NCBI GenBank assembly: GCA_014607495.2
Contig: CP053167.1
Location: forward strand, 11,036,001-11,100,000
DNA from: Carposina sasakii
Taxonomy: Eukaryota > Arthropoda > Insecta > Lepidoptera > Carposinidae
Length of the DNA stretch: 64,000 bases
Reading direction: 5' to 3'
Positions within the stretch are counted from its first letter, which is position 1; the number at the start of each line of letters is the position of its first letter. The translations under genes and the position numbers were made by a program. The notes beneath the pieces were generated by a model. That model made no database searches. It worked only from the letters and a program-made list of their open reading frames with translations, and was not told the origin of the DNA. Below, piece by piece: positions 45,388 to 54,364 of the stretch.

Positions 45388-45647
45388 CTGGAAGATTAAA
45401 AATTACGACGTTAAGTAGACAAACTTGATGATTAAAATATTTATAAAATGAATGAGGTACATTACTTGAATGTTATATACCTATAGTGATTTGTAGAAGG
45501 CTTTCGAGCCTTTATTTATTTCTTTATTTAATTACATCTTAAAACTAGATACAATGTCTGTTTGCGCCGTTTGACTGTCGGATTATGCAGGAACAGAAAT
45601 AACTAGAATTTGTTAATAAAGAATCATCATTATTTTGAATTAGTGAA

Positions 45648-45778
45648 CGCCCGTGACTCGATGTCGAAATTATCCGGGATATAAACATTTTCCCGGGATG
45701 AAAAGTAGCCTATATGTTAAGTGGGACCTGTCACAATGTACAGACAGCAATCCGTTACATTTTTATTATATGTATAGA
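45648..45778 (+). mobile_element. Internally deleted SINE-like copy in the neurobeachin intron
   Basis: GAACGCCCGTGACTCGATGT, TTTTCCCGGGATGAAAAGTA and GTGGGACCTGTCACAATGTA join directly to CAGACAGCAATCCG and the TGTATAGAT end. Compared with 27641-27955, about 140 bp between CACAAT and GTACAGACA are missing, possibly through microhomology. Confidence 0.65.
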
Positions 45779-45819
45779 TGACTCAATACGTTATGTTAAG
45801 AGAATCCAGGTGTACTCAC

Positions 45820-45937
45820 TCCTACTGGCGAGGAAGATCTCAATGGCGACATTCTGCAGCAGGTATCGGCGGGAGAAGATCGCGCGGATCTCGCTGAAGT
45901 ACCACTTGCCGTGTAGGTGCTCGCAGTACTTCAACAC
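45820..45937 (-). CDS. rg: Neurobeachin/rugose exon (PH-like domain end), upstream of the pair
   Basis: On the minus strand, the acceptor CTCTCTTCCAG precedes 118 nt ending AGTAGGA|GTGAGT. It encodes [18 protein letters not shown] followed by [15 protein letters not shown]. That is a hallmark of the PH-like domain of neurobeachin/LRBA/rugose, with no stop or frameshift. It starts in phase 0 and ends in phase 1. The intron to the next exon (45388-45819) contains a short SINE. No earlier exon was recognised up to 64000 on this strand. Confidence 0.87.
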
Positions 45938-45959
45938 CTGGAAGAGAGGAGACTAGGTG

Positions 45960-46990
45960 GTTAGGAATTGTTTTACAAGAAATAACTTACTACTAAGTTA
46001 CTAATATAGGTCTTGGAAGACATTAATTCTATGTTTTATTATGGCTGATGGCAGTTACAACATGTAGTAAGACTGATATTAAATAATAAAACAAACTATT
46101 TCGTTAAAGATATAATTTATAATTGAGGAACACTATTATATTAATTATTTAACAAAGTGCGATACACGGTAATGCGTAATTCAAAGATCACTCGAGGCGC
46201 CATTTCGAACTCCCCCTCCGCGCCCCTTAGTGATGTACCACACTTATCGTATGTGTCAAGTGATGTCCTAGTTGAAGGCGTTCTCCAGCTAACAGTTTGT
46301 AGCAAAAATCTTTCTAATTAGAAACCGCTAACTTTATTATACTGTGGGTTCCACCCACTACGCAACTAAAAAGGCTTAAAATAGGCAACAAGGATCCCTC
46401 TATGCTTAACGTGGCTGCAGGGTCTTCGTCATGATCCTGTAAATCTGACTGCCCCTTTTTGGAAGCGCAGCCGTATGTGTATGTTAGTGTAATAACGATC
46501 GATAAGATTTCAACATACTACACTAAATGATGATGACTTCTTACCACCGCCGTATCTATAAATCTCGAGTTATAAAGATATCAAACGGTTTCGAGAAATT
46601 ACCAAATTAACAAGAACAAGACACTAAAGGTGGTCCTGGGACATTAAAACAAAATGGCGGACGCGTCAGTGAATCACTCACAAATTAGTGCGTATAAATT
46701 AAAGAGTAACGAACTTTTTACGAGCCCCCTTTACGACAGACGGAATCGCTGTTACATTTAATTTACTATTACTGTATGGGAAATATTGGGGGGAGGTCTA
46801 TATTCAGCAGTGGACTTCATATAACCTAGATGATGATATTATATTATAATATAATAAGTTCTGTTAGTTGTGTGAGGAAGAGAAGAAGATAAGGATTCTG
46901 ATGTCTCAAAATCCAAGAGTCAGAAGTCTTGTCGATTTAATGACAGATTTCAGATTTAAGATGCAAATAAATAACATTACAATAATGTGT
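45960..46990. other. Region upstream of the neurobeachin exons, no further exon seen
   Basis: AT-rich with a GC-richer patch at 46195-46240. A reverse fragment of the GATGCAGCTGATGTATTCTA family lies at about 46380-46480 (CTGCAGGGTCTTCG, AAGCGCAGCCGTATGTG). No exon with conserved neurobeachin sequence was found. Confidence 0.45.
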
Positions 46991-47007
46991 GTGACTGTAT
47001 ACCTTGG

Positions 47008-47270
47008 CCGCGTGGTGCCGGCAGAGTAGAATTCGTACCACCCCATGTCTGCCCGTGGGTAACGTATGAGGCGATTAAGGGTTTCCGGGAGGTGGGCAGC
47101 AGCGCCTCCCGTATTGACAACATAGTCCAAATCCAAAATACAAACTGTGGTCACCAACCCGCCTGCCCAGCGTGGTGACTATGGGCAAATACCTCCCATG
47201 GCAGTCTTGTGGAGTGCCCTGGGGGAGGCCTATGTCCAGCAGTGGACTGCAATAGGCTGATGATGATGAT
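47008..47270 (+). repeat. LINE-end-like repeat with (GAT)n tail
   Basis: Second copy of the element at 39895-40143. It shares CGTGGTGCCGGCAGAGTAG and GCCTATGTCCAGCAGTGG, and ends in GATGATGATG. It is slightly longer in the middle. The open frame 46987-47178 across it is a leftover or chance frame. Confidence 0.6.
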
Positions 47271-47665
47271 GTGGGACTGTAGCTTTTTGTATACCTACTA
47301 GTATAGTCATTATTATGAAAGTTAGATTATAAGGAATTGAAAAATATAACTACCTATATATTGAAAGATATAAATATAATATAGGTATAGTGCAGGTAAC
47401 AAGGAGAGAAATAAGCCTAAATATTACCCAAGGGGATTAAGACTACAATTAAATTCATGTACATGTACATACGTTTACCAGTTTATTATTCAACATTAAA
47501 CTAAGTATTTTTTCTTCCCTAATTTCACGTACTAAATGGCTATAGGTAAGATTTAATTTTATTACTATAAGAATATACGAAGTAAATACTTGTTAACAAA
47601 TTTTATGACTATTTTAAATTAGAAATTTTACGGCTGAAGAAAAGTTTATTTGCGAAATGTCGTTT

Positions 47666-47719
47666 TAAGGACCAAAACATATAACCGCGTTGCGGTGCCG
47701 CAACACTAAAATTGGCAGT
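47666..47719. repeat. Left TIR of an old DNA element broken by later insertions
   Basis: TAAGGACCAAAACATATAAC, CGCGTTGCGGTGCCGCAAC and a TTGGCAGT end here are the reverse complement, with about one change in five, of 54312-54364. Everything between is a later MITE and LTR retrotransposon plus two short remnants of the host element. Confidence 0.7.
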
Positions 47720-47878
47720 GGCGTCACTGCCGATTCTAGCAGCGCGGCCCCGCAACTCGACGCGAATTCCAGCGTTGTGACGCCTTACTTGGTGACAATG
47801 ATTAACTAAATCTAAAAAAACTCTTAATTTAAAGAAAATGTTGGAAAGCGATGGTCTTAATGTATATCAAAGAATATA

Positions 47879-48238
47879 TACAGGGTGATTTTTGGTCGTC
47901 AACGTTCCCGGAAACTACGGAATCCTCATCGTCACGATCATTTTTCTTCATAGAAGCATACCTGGGAAGTGTCTGGTTTCCAAAATATTAGAGTCCAAAG
48001 TTAAGTAAATAGACTGCATTTTTCTACATAAATGCACATTGACGCGTGTAGCAAGATTTTTTCACGAGAAATAATTAATATCTGTCTATGAAAAAACTAG
48101 CATAAACACTGGACACTAAATTTATCTCGATCAATAAAAAAATAAATACATCGTTTCCTAGCATTTTTTTTGTCATAAACTTACTTTATTGATGTATAGA
48201 GTACGTACCCTTCGTTAAGGGTGGCAACGAAAAAACAC
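47879..48238 (-). mobile_element. TACAGGGTG MITE (360-bp family), nested
   Basis: Starts TACAGGGTGATTTTTGGTCG. The right end GTGGCAACGAAAAAACAC is preserved but the last bases of the TIR are lost. It lies inside the older TIR element, 45 bp before the Ty3/gypsy insertion. Confidence 0.83.
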
Positions 48239-48286
48239 AGATAATACGATAATTGATGTATAGTAAGATAATTATACAGATAATAC

Positions 48287-48620
48287 TATAAGCAATTGTG
48301 ACGGTAGACAGCATCGATCCCCACCACCGCCTATATAAGCAGGCACTCAATCGGAGTGCAGGCATTTGCTGTTCAGTCCTTGGTTGGTAAGGTGGTTGGT
48401 TTCGACGCTGCTTACTGTAAGTTTGTTCCATTTATTTATTTTTGTATGTACATCTGTGATTATTAGATTATTGCTAATTCGTGGAAATTAACGGCTGTTT
48501 GTTTATTAGTTTGATCATATTCTTGTTGTTATTTTGTTAGAATTTAAATTATAATTAAATTAGAATAATTGTGTCTCAATATTGTTTTTTTTTATATTTA
48601 AACACTTCTGGTTCCTAAGA
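48287..48620 (+). repeat. 5' LTR
   Basis: It begins TATAAGCAATTGTGACGG. It carries CCTATATAAGCAGG (48330-48343), a likely core promoter TATA box, and ACTCAATCGGAGTGC shortly after, where transcription may start. It ends CTTCTGGTTCCTAAGA. A TGG at 48628-48630 just beyond could open the primer-binding site, but no matching tRNA was recognised. Confidence 0.92.
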
Positions 48621-48680
48621 TCAGAAGTGGGATTGGATTTCGCTCACAATTAGCCTTCCCAGCCGTTAATTTCATACAAA

Positions 48681-51600
48681 ATGCCACGTGAGTCCACTGA
48701 TACACCGCCCCGCTCTGGAGCTGAGCTTTGTCGTCGCAGTGTATCTCCAAGACGTGGCAGACACCGTTCACGATCGCATACCCGTAGTAGATCACGCCTA
48801 CGGTCAAATCATAGCAAGACGCGATCTCGTAAACATACGCGTCATACTAGAAGTCGTTCATGCTCACGTCATTCTAGACACCGTTCGCGTTCAGATAGCC
48901 GGCGTTCAAGTCACGACAAAACCCATCCAAGTGGCAGTCACTCACGAAATGCTGTTCATTATCGTTCGCGAGAAAAGCCACGTTCAGTTAACTCGCGTCA
49001 CCGCCAAAGTGAATCTCGTCATAACGATATTTCTGTAAACGACGCGTTAGGTTCAATAATGTCCCGATTGACCGCGATCGAAAAGAGTGCGGGTAGTGGT
49101 TCACATGAGCCATCAACCATTCGTGGCAACACACCTCCGTCCGATGTAAACAGTGCTTCCGCGACTAAAACTCTTGTTGATGCGTTAGCCACGTTGGCAA
49201 AAACTAAGCCTAGCAATTATTATGTCTCGAATTTTGATCCGTCTGTGAATAACTTTGAGGTGTGGTGCAATGAAGTGGAGCGGGCTAAACTTGTGAACCA
49301 TTGGGACGATCTTGAGTGTTTTTCTCGTGTGGCTTATTGCCTCAAAGGGGATGCTAAAACGTGGTTGAACGAGTGGACTACGAATGATCGCTCGTGGTCT
49401 AGTTTTGTTAGAGAGTTTAAGTCATTATGCCCTCGAAACGTAAATTATGCGCAAATTCTTCATGAGGTTATAAATTCGTCATCTGACAAGTTTGTTTCAT
49501 ACGCCGAGTATGCGCGCCGTTCTTTATTACGCCTACGTGTAGTAAAAGGGTTAAGCGAAGAACTTATGGTTCAAATAGTGATCCATGGTATTAGTGATGT
49601 ACAGGTACGTGCGGCGGCTACTAACGCTGATCTAACAACAGACAAACTCGTATCATTTTTAGCCACCTACGTGAAGCCTACCCGCAAGTTCGATAATCGT
49701 AAATTCGATAAACCCGTGTCATTCAATTCGAGGGTAGTTAAAAAGCATAACTTCAACAGTTCTGACCGAAGTGAAAGTAGGTGTTTTATTTGTAATCAAA
49801 AGGGCCATTTTAAGGATAAATGTCCCAAGAAAAGAAGTATTGCCGACAAGACCGAAACTAATAGTAATCCTAGGCCCGTATGTTCTTTTTGTAAAAAGTT
49901 AGGACACAAAGAAACTGACTGCTTTGCCAAGGCTCGATCTGAGGCGCAAGGCAACAGTAACAACCAACGTAAAGTTAACCTATGTAGTGAGTCCATAGAC
50001 GCGAAAGGTAACGATACAAGCACAGCTGTAATTCAGGGTATACCGGTCGACATACTTATAGATAGTGGCGCACTCAACGTGTCTTTGATATCGTCGGCGA
50101 TAGTTGGTCATTTCTCTGGTCCACGAAAACATGCTAACTGCTCTTTGAAGGGGATAGGCGACAATGAGTTTGTTGCTAATGAATATATTACCCTAACGGT
50201 AGAATTAAGTAACATCGCGCTCGAAGTAGACTTTGTCATTGTACCCGCGTCGTACATGAATACTCCCATTATCATAGGGACAGACGTTCTCAATCGCGAT
50301 GGCGTCACATTCGTTCGTACGAAGCATGGGCAATATCTAACCCACACACCGTCAGACACACCGAGTAAAGTACTTAATGTAAACACAGTTCAGGTTAGCG
50401 ACATTGATAGAATAAATACGCCTCTCACTGGAGCGGAACTTGCCAAGTTGATGGCTGTCGTTAACGAATTTTCTCAGTTTCTAATAACCGGTACAGCAAC
50501 TACGACTGTAAACACGGGCAAAATGCATATCAACTTGACAAGTGAAGTGCCTGTAGCGTATCATCCATACCGACTATCCTATCAAGAAAAACTTAAAGTT
50601 CGCGGCATATGCCAGGATTTGCTAGACAAAAATATTATTAGGGAGTCAAATTCCGAGTACGCAAGCCCAGTCATCTTGGTTAAAAAAAAAGATGGCTCTG
50701 ATAGAATGTGCGTGGACTTCCGGGCACTTAACCGCATAACTATTAAAGATAGGTACCCGCTTCCCTTAATTGAGGATCACATAGACCGGCTTGGGAGCTC
50801 GAAATTCTTTACATCCTTGGATATGGCATCGGGTTTTCATCAGATACCAATTGATGAAGATTCGATCCATAAAACGGGCTTCGTTACAACTGAAGCTCAC
50901 TATGAGTATCTGAAAATGCCGTATGGCCTATGCAATTCTCCTACGGTGTATCAACGCATAATCAATAATACCTTGCGTAAATTCATAGAAACCGGCAGTC
51001 TCCTCGTATATATCGATGACGTATTAATACTAAGCATGACAATTGAAGAAGGTATCTCTCTATTGCGCGAAGTTCTGAGAACTCTGACTGGAGCCGGATT
51101 TTCTATTAATGTACAAAAGTGTTCTTTTCTCGTAACGGAAATAGAATACTTAGGGCGCGTAATATGTCATGGTCAGGTCAGGCCGAGCCCAACCAAAATC
51201 GAGTCATTGGTCAAGGCCCCTACTCCTACAAACGTCAAACAAGTGCGACAGTTTCTAGGCCTTGCAGGATACTTTCGGCGTTACATCGAAGGGTACGCGA
51301 CAAAAACCGCATGTATCTCGCGACTTACAAAAAAAGATGTCAAATTTATTTGGGGACCTGAACAGGATCAAGTACGTCAATATTTGATTAAACAATTGAC
51401 AAGCGAACCTATACTTGCGATTTTTGACGTAAACCTTCCTACCGAGCTGCATACTGATGCCAGTAGCATAGGTTACGGTGCTGTGCTTATGCAGACTCAT
51501 GCGAATGGTGCTAAGCGAGTGATAGCCTATTTCAGTAAAGTCACTCAAGGCGCAGAGGCGAGGTACCATTCGTATGAGTTAGAGACGCTGGCGGTCGTCA

Positions 51601-53195
51601 AGGCATTGCAACATTTTCGCCACTATTTGATCGGTGTAAACTTTAAAATTATAACGGATTGCAATGCATTGAAGGCCACCGAGCGTAAGAAAGACCTTCT
51701 TCCACGAGTTGCACGCTGGTGGATTTATTTGCAGGACTTTAACTTTGAAATTGAGTATCGTAAAGGCGTGTTGATGGGCCACGCAGACTATTTAAGCAGG
51801 AATCCACCAACGTTGCAAATCAATAACATCGAGAGACCTTTAAATTGGGCACAAATGGCCCAATCAGCCGATTCTGAAAGTCTTGATCTGATACAGAAAC
51901 TTAGAGATGGTGCATTAGATTCTAGTCGGTATGTATGTCAAAATGACGTACTTTATTATCGCTATTCTCCAGTCGGTGAGGAGTCACGTCTGCTTTGCTA
52001 CATCCCCAAAGGTCACAGGCTAAGCTTGTTACGTGTCTATCATGACGAACATGAGCATATTGGTGCAGATAAAACTTACGACCTTATTCTCAAAAATTTT
52101 TGGTTCCCCGGTCTAAAACAGTTTGTTCGAAAATACACCTCCCATTGTTTGATATGCATATCTAAGAAACGTATCCCGAGAGCTCCTTCCCAGCCTATTA
52201 CCTCTTGGGAGAAATCAGATATCCCGTTTAACACGATCCATGTAGATGCGTTAGGTCCTTTACCAGAATCCAACGGTTATAAGTTTGTTCTGATCATAGT
52301 AGACTCCTTTACTAAATTTTCCTTACTCTATCCTATGTACCGACAGGACACAAATGAACTAAAACGAGTGTTTAGTAATGCAATATCTTTATTTGGGTCA
52401 CCTAAATTAATAGTCTGCGACCGTGGTCGCATGTTCGAGGCGTCAGCCTTCACTAACTGGGTTTCTGATATGGGTAGTCTTATTCATTACATAACGCCCG
52501 AAATGCACCACTCCAATGGGCAGGCCGAGCGTTATGTGAGGACAGTTCTTAATTTGATCCGTGTAGAAAGTAATAATAATAAGTCTACTTGGTCTGACAC
52601 TTTATGTAAAATTCAATTAGTTTTAAATGTAACGAAACAAAAGACCACACAGTATTCAGCGTTGTATTTGCTAGTCGGTACAAATGCGACCACTCCTGTT
52701 ATTCGTGCGCTGGTCCGAGATGTCGCCATTGAGAACTCCAGTTCTAATCGCGAAGCCGCAAGAGAACTCAGCAGGAACAACGCTAAAGCATCGCTCGATA
52801 AAAATAGAGTTTGTCAGGATACACGGGTTAACCGCCAAAGACACCCGCCAAAGAAGTTCCAGGTTGATGACCAAGTATTCGTAATAAAATACTCTCAGTC
52901 TGTTGGAAAACTTGATTCCGGCATGAGAGGTCCGTACCGTGTCACTAAAGTCTTACCAAGTGACCGCTACGAGATGAAGCTGCTAAGCGGAGCTAGAGGC
53001 AAGACCACTCAAGCCGCAGCTCAATACATGATACCCTGGAAAGGCGAATGGTGTCCTGAGAGTTGTTCTGCCTTTTTTGATAGTAAGTTCCAACTGAACC
53101 TTTTAATGTTATTCTGTTTACAGTTCGCAGTATGTATGTGTGGCCATACGTGCGAGTGGAAGGCGAGTGTTTGCCTTGCTAGTTGGGACGATTAG
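48681..53195 (+). CDS. Gag-Pol polyprotein of the Ty3/gypsy element (unspliced frame)
   Basis: One ATG-started frame of 1504 codons. Residues 19-115 are an Arg/Ser-rich segment. The Gag capsid-like region is about 175-330. Two CCHC zinc knuckles are at 368-381 and 401-414. The protease has DSGA at 461-464. The reverse transcriptase has LDMASGFHQ (Asp714) and YIDD (777-780). RNase H has TDAS (Asp926), YELET (Glu966) and TDCN (Asp993). The integrase has an HHCC finger (CxxC at 1156-1159) and the catalytic triad Asp1189, Asp1247, Glu1283 with 35 residues between the last two. All catalytic residues are present. Gag and Pol are fused without a frameshift. From about residue 1468 the frame probably reads into an intron. 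A likely spliced end lies at 53661-53821. Confidence 0.96.
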   Translation: MPRESTDTPPRSGAELCRRSVSPRRGRHRSRSHTRSRSRLRSNHSKTRSRKHTRHTRSRSCSRHSRHRSRSDSRRSSHDKTHPSGSHSRNAVHYRSREKPRSVNSRHRQSESRHNDISVNDALGSIMSRLTAIEKSAGSGSHEPSTIRGNTPPSDVNSASATKTLVDALATLAKTKPSNYYVSNFDPSVNNFEVWCNEVERAKLVNHWDDLECFSRVAYCLKGDAKTWLNEWTTNDRSWSSFVREFKSLCPRNVNYAQILHEVINSSSDKFVSYAEYARRSLLRLRVVKGLSEELMVQIVIHGISDVQVRAAATNADLTTDKLVSFLATYVKPTRKFDNRKFDKPVSFNSRVVKKHNFNSSDRSESRCFICNQKGHFKDKCPKKRSIADKTETNSNPRPVCSFCKKLGHKETDCFAKARSEAQGNSNNQRKVNLCSESIDAKGNDTSTAVIQGIPVDILIDSGALNVSLISSAIVGHFSGPRKHANCSLKGIGDNEFVANEYITLTVELSNIALEVDFVIVPASYMNTPIIIGTDVLNRDGVTFVRTKHGQYLTHTPSDTPSKVLNVNTVQVSDIDRINTPLTGAELAKLMAVVNEFSQFLITGTATTTVNTGKMHINLTSEVPVAYHPYRLSYQEKLKVRGICQDLLDKNIIRESNSEYASPVILVKKKDGSDRMCVDFRALNRITIKDRYPLPLIEDHIDRLGSSKFFTSLDMASGFHQIPIDEDSIHKTGFVTTEAHYEYLKMPYGLCNSPTVYQRIINNTLRKFIETGSLLVYIDDVLILSMTIEEGISLLREVLRTLTGAGFSINVQKCSFLVTEIEYLGRVICHGQVRPSPTKIESLVKAPTPTNVKQVRQFLGLAGYFRRYIEGYATKTACISRLTKKDVKFIWGPEQDQVRQYLIKQLTSEPILAIFDVNLPTELHTDASSIGYGAVLMQTHANGAKRVIAYFSKVTQGAEARYHSYELETLAVVKALQHFRHYLIGVNFKIITDCNALKATERKKDLLPRVARWWIYLQDFNFEIEYRKGVLMGHADYLSRNPPTLQINNIERPLNWAQMAQSADSESLDLIQKLRDGALDSSRYVCQNDVLYYRYSPVGEESRLLCYIPKGHRLSLLRVYHDEHEHIGADKTYDLILKNFWFPGLKQFVRKYTSHCLICISKKRIPRAPSQPITSWEKSDIPFNTIHVDALGPLPESNGYKFVLIIVDSFTKFSLLYPMYRQDTNELKRVFSNAISLFGSPKLIVCDRGRMFEASAFTNWVSDMGSLIHYITPEMHHSNGQAERYVRTVLNLIRVESNNNKSTWSDTLCKIQLVLNVTKQKTTQYSALYLLVGTNATTPVIRALVRDVAIENSSSNREAARELSRNNAKASLDKNRVCQDTRVNRQRHPPKKFQVDDQVFVIKYSQSVGKLDSGMRGPYRVTKVLPSDRYEMKLLSGARGKTTQAAAQYMIPWKGEWCPESCSAFFDSKFQLNLLMLFCLQFAVCMCGHTCEWKASVCLASWDD
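48735..49025 (+). other. Arg/Ser-rich (RS-like) N-terminal domain of the Gag-Pol ORF
   Basis: Residues 19-115 are dominated by Arg, Ser and His with many RS and SR dipeptides (for example RSRSHTRSRSRL). This composition is typical of SR splicing factors and unusual at the front of an insect Gag. It is followed by a normal Gag region. The basic charge could bind RNA, or the repeats could be phosphorylated and direct nuclear or speckle localisation. This is inference. Confidence 0.8.
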
Positions 53196-53660
53196 CTGGT
53201 GCGGATCAGAGATAGCTCTCTTGTCTCCGGAGCACCTGGATGTTGCGGATGAGCACTCCGGACACATGGAGGGCTCGGTCCCATGAAGTCGTGTTCCCTG
53301 AACATGCATCAGGCTCTGTCCTGGGGGGCCTTAGTCCCATGAAGTCGTGTTCCCTGAACATGCATCAGGCTCTGTCCTGGGGGGCCTTAGTCCCATGAAG
53401 TCGTGTTCTATGAACATGCATCAGGCTGAGTCCTGGCAGGCACAGGCCTGGTCCGCGCTTACCGTGGGGAACTTGCAAGTTCAAGTATGAGTATGATAGT
53501 GCCGTTCTGTAAGAAAGATGTATGCATACTTTTGAAAGTGAAATGTTTTACCTTGTTGTGAGAGCGTACTTTGTAAGATGGCCTTGTTTGTGAGAAGTAT
53601 GACAGAATAGGCAACAACGTATGTTAATCATCATTAATTAACAGCCCTTTTCTCATGCAG
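53083..53660 (+). other. Candidate intron near the 3' end of the Ty3/gypsy pol
   Basis: The donor GATA|GTAAGT stands at 53083, and the acceptor CTTTTCTCATGCAG ends at 53660 with a pyrimidine-rich run before it. Splicing joins a 1-nt codon start to a 2-nt codon end and keeps one open frame to a stop just before the 3' LTR. Inside lie three direct copies of a 56-bp unit. Confidence 0.65.
53279..53440. repeat. Three tandem copies of a 56-bp unit
   Basis: The units start TCCCATGAAGTCGTGTTC at 53279, 53335 and 53391. The third is slightly diverged (GTTCTATGAACATG). They include CCTGGGGGGCCTTAG at the unit joints and are GC-richer than the rest of the element. They lie in the candidate intron. Confidence 0.9.
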
Positions 53661-53821
53661 ATGACAACTCTGACGATTACGATGCCAGTGATCATCCTGC
53701 TGCTCCTACAGACCTCGCTGGTACAGATCAAGACGGCGAGCAAAGTCCCATAGCTGTAGTTGCCAGTATATCCGTAATGGAAAACTCCAGTGCGGCCGAG
53801 GTCGGCGCACGATCAGGATAG
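53661..53821 (+). CDS. Candidate 3' terminal exon of the Ty3/gypsy polyprotein
   Basis: The 161-nt segment follows a good acceptor and is open in the phase delivered by the donor at 53083. It ends with TAG at 53819-53821, four bases before the 3' LTR. It encodes an acidic 52-residue tail beginning DNSDDYDASDHPAAP. An acidic tail after the GEWCPESC stretch, together with conserved phase and a stop at the LTR edge, supports a real coding exon. The spliced ORF would be 1520 codons plus stop. Confidence 0.62.
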
Positions 53822-53825
53822 GCCG

Positions 53826-54159
53826 TATAAGCAATTGTGACGGTAGACAGCATCGATCCCCACCACCGCCTATATAAGCAGGCACTCAATCGGAGTGCAG
53901 GCATTTGCTGTTCAGTCCTTGGTTGGTAAGGTGGTTGGTTTCGACGCTGCTTACTGTAAGTTTGTTCCATTTATTTATTTTTGTATGTACATCTGTGATT
54001 ATTAGATTATTGCTAATTCGTGGAAATTAACGGCTGTTTGTTTATTAGTTTGATCATATTCTTGTTGTTATTTTGTTAGAATTTAAATTATAATTAAATT
54101 AGAATAATTGTGTCTCAATATTGTTTTTTTTTATATTTAAACACTTCTGGTTCCTAAGA
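53826..54159 (+). repeat. 3' LTR
   Basis: No difference from the 5' LTR over 334 bp is visible by eye. No clear purine-rich tract precedes it (the sequence before is GATCAGGATAGGCCG), which is odd for a Ty3/gypsy element. Confidence 0.92.
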
Positions 54160-54311
54160 ATACATATATCTAACGAGAGATGTATATGTAAATGTAAGAT
54201 ATTTCATTTTGATTTTCAAATCAAAGAGAATACTCTTGCAAACAACACGCGTCAACCCGGAAGCAGTTTTAAAATCAAAATGTCTGACGTTGACGCAACG
54301 GCGCAACACAA

Positions 54312-54364
54312 ACTGCCGATTTAGCGTCGCGGTGCCGCAACGCGAATATGTGTTTCGGCCCTTA
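54312..54364. repeat. Right TIR of the old DNA element that hosts the nested insertions
   Basis: ACTGCCGATTTAGCGTCGCG, GTGCCGCAACGCG and TTTCGGCCCTTA here mirror 47666-47719. Confidence 0.7.

Larger units (their letters stand above)
48287..54159 (+). mobile_element. Full-length Ty3/gypsy LTR retrotransposon
   Basis: Two 334-bp LTRs (48287-48620 and 53826-54159) look identical by eye. They are flanked by ATAC at 48283-48286 and 54160-54163, a 4-bp target duplication as expected of Ty3/gypsy integrases. A single Gag-Pol ORF fills the middle. There is no env-like frame. Matching LTRs and an intact pol indicate a recent insertion that may still be competent. The LTR ends as seen (TATAAGC...CCTAAGA) are not the usual TG...CA, so the exact edges may differ by a few bases. 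Confidence 0.95.

Noticed and set aside
49796..50386. Minus-strand ORFs across the retrotransposon
   Set aside because: Shadows of the Gag-Pol frame, with no independent support.
53083..53123. A 41-nt intron ending at TTTACAG in the Ty3/gypsy ORF
   Set aside because: It is too short for usual insect introns and leads to a Cys-rich tail without support, while the acceptor at 53660 gives a coherent end next to the LTR.
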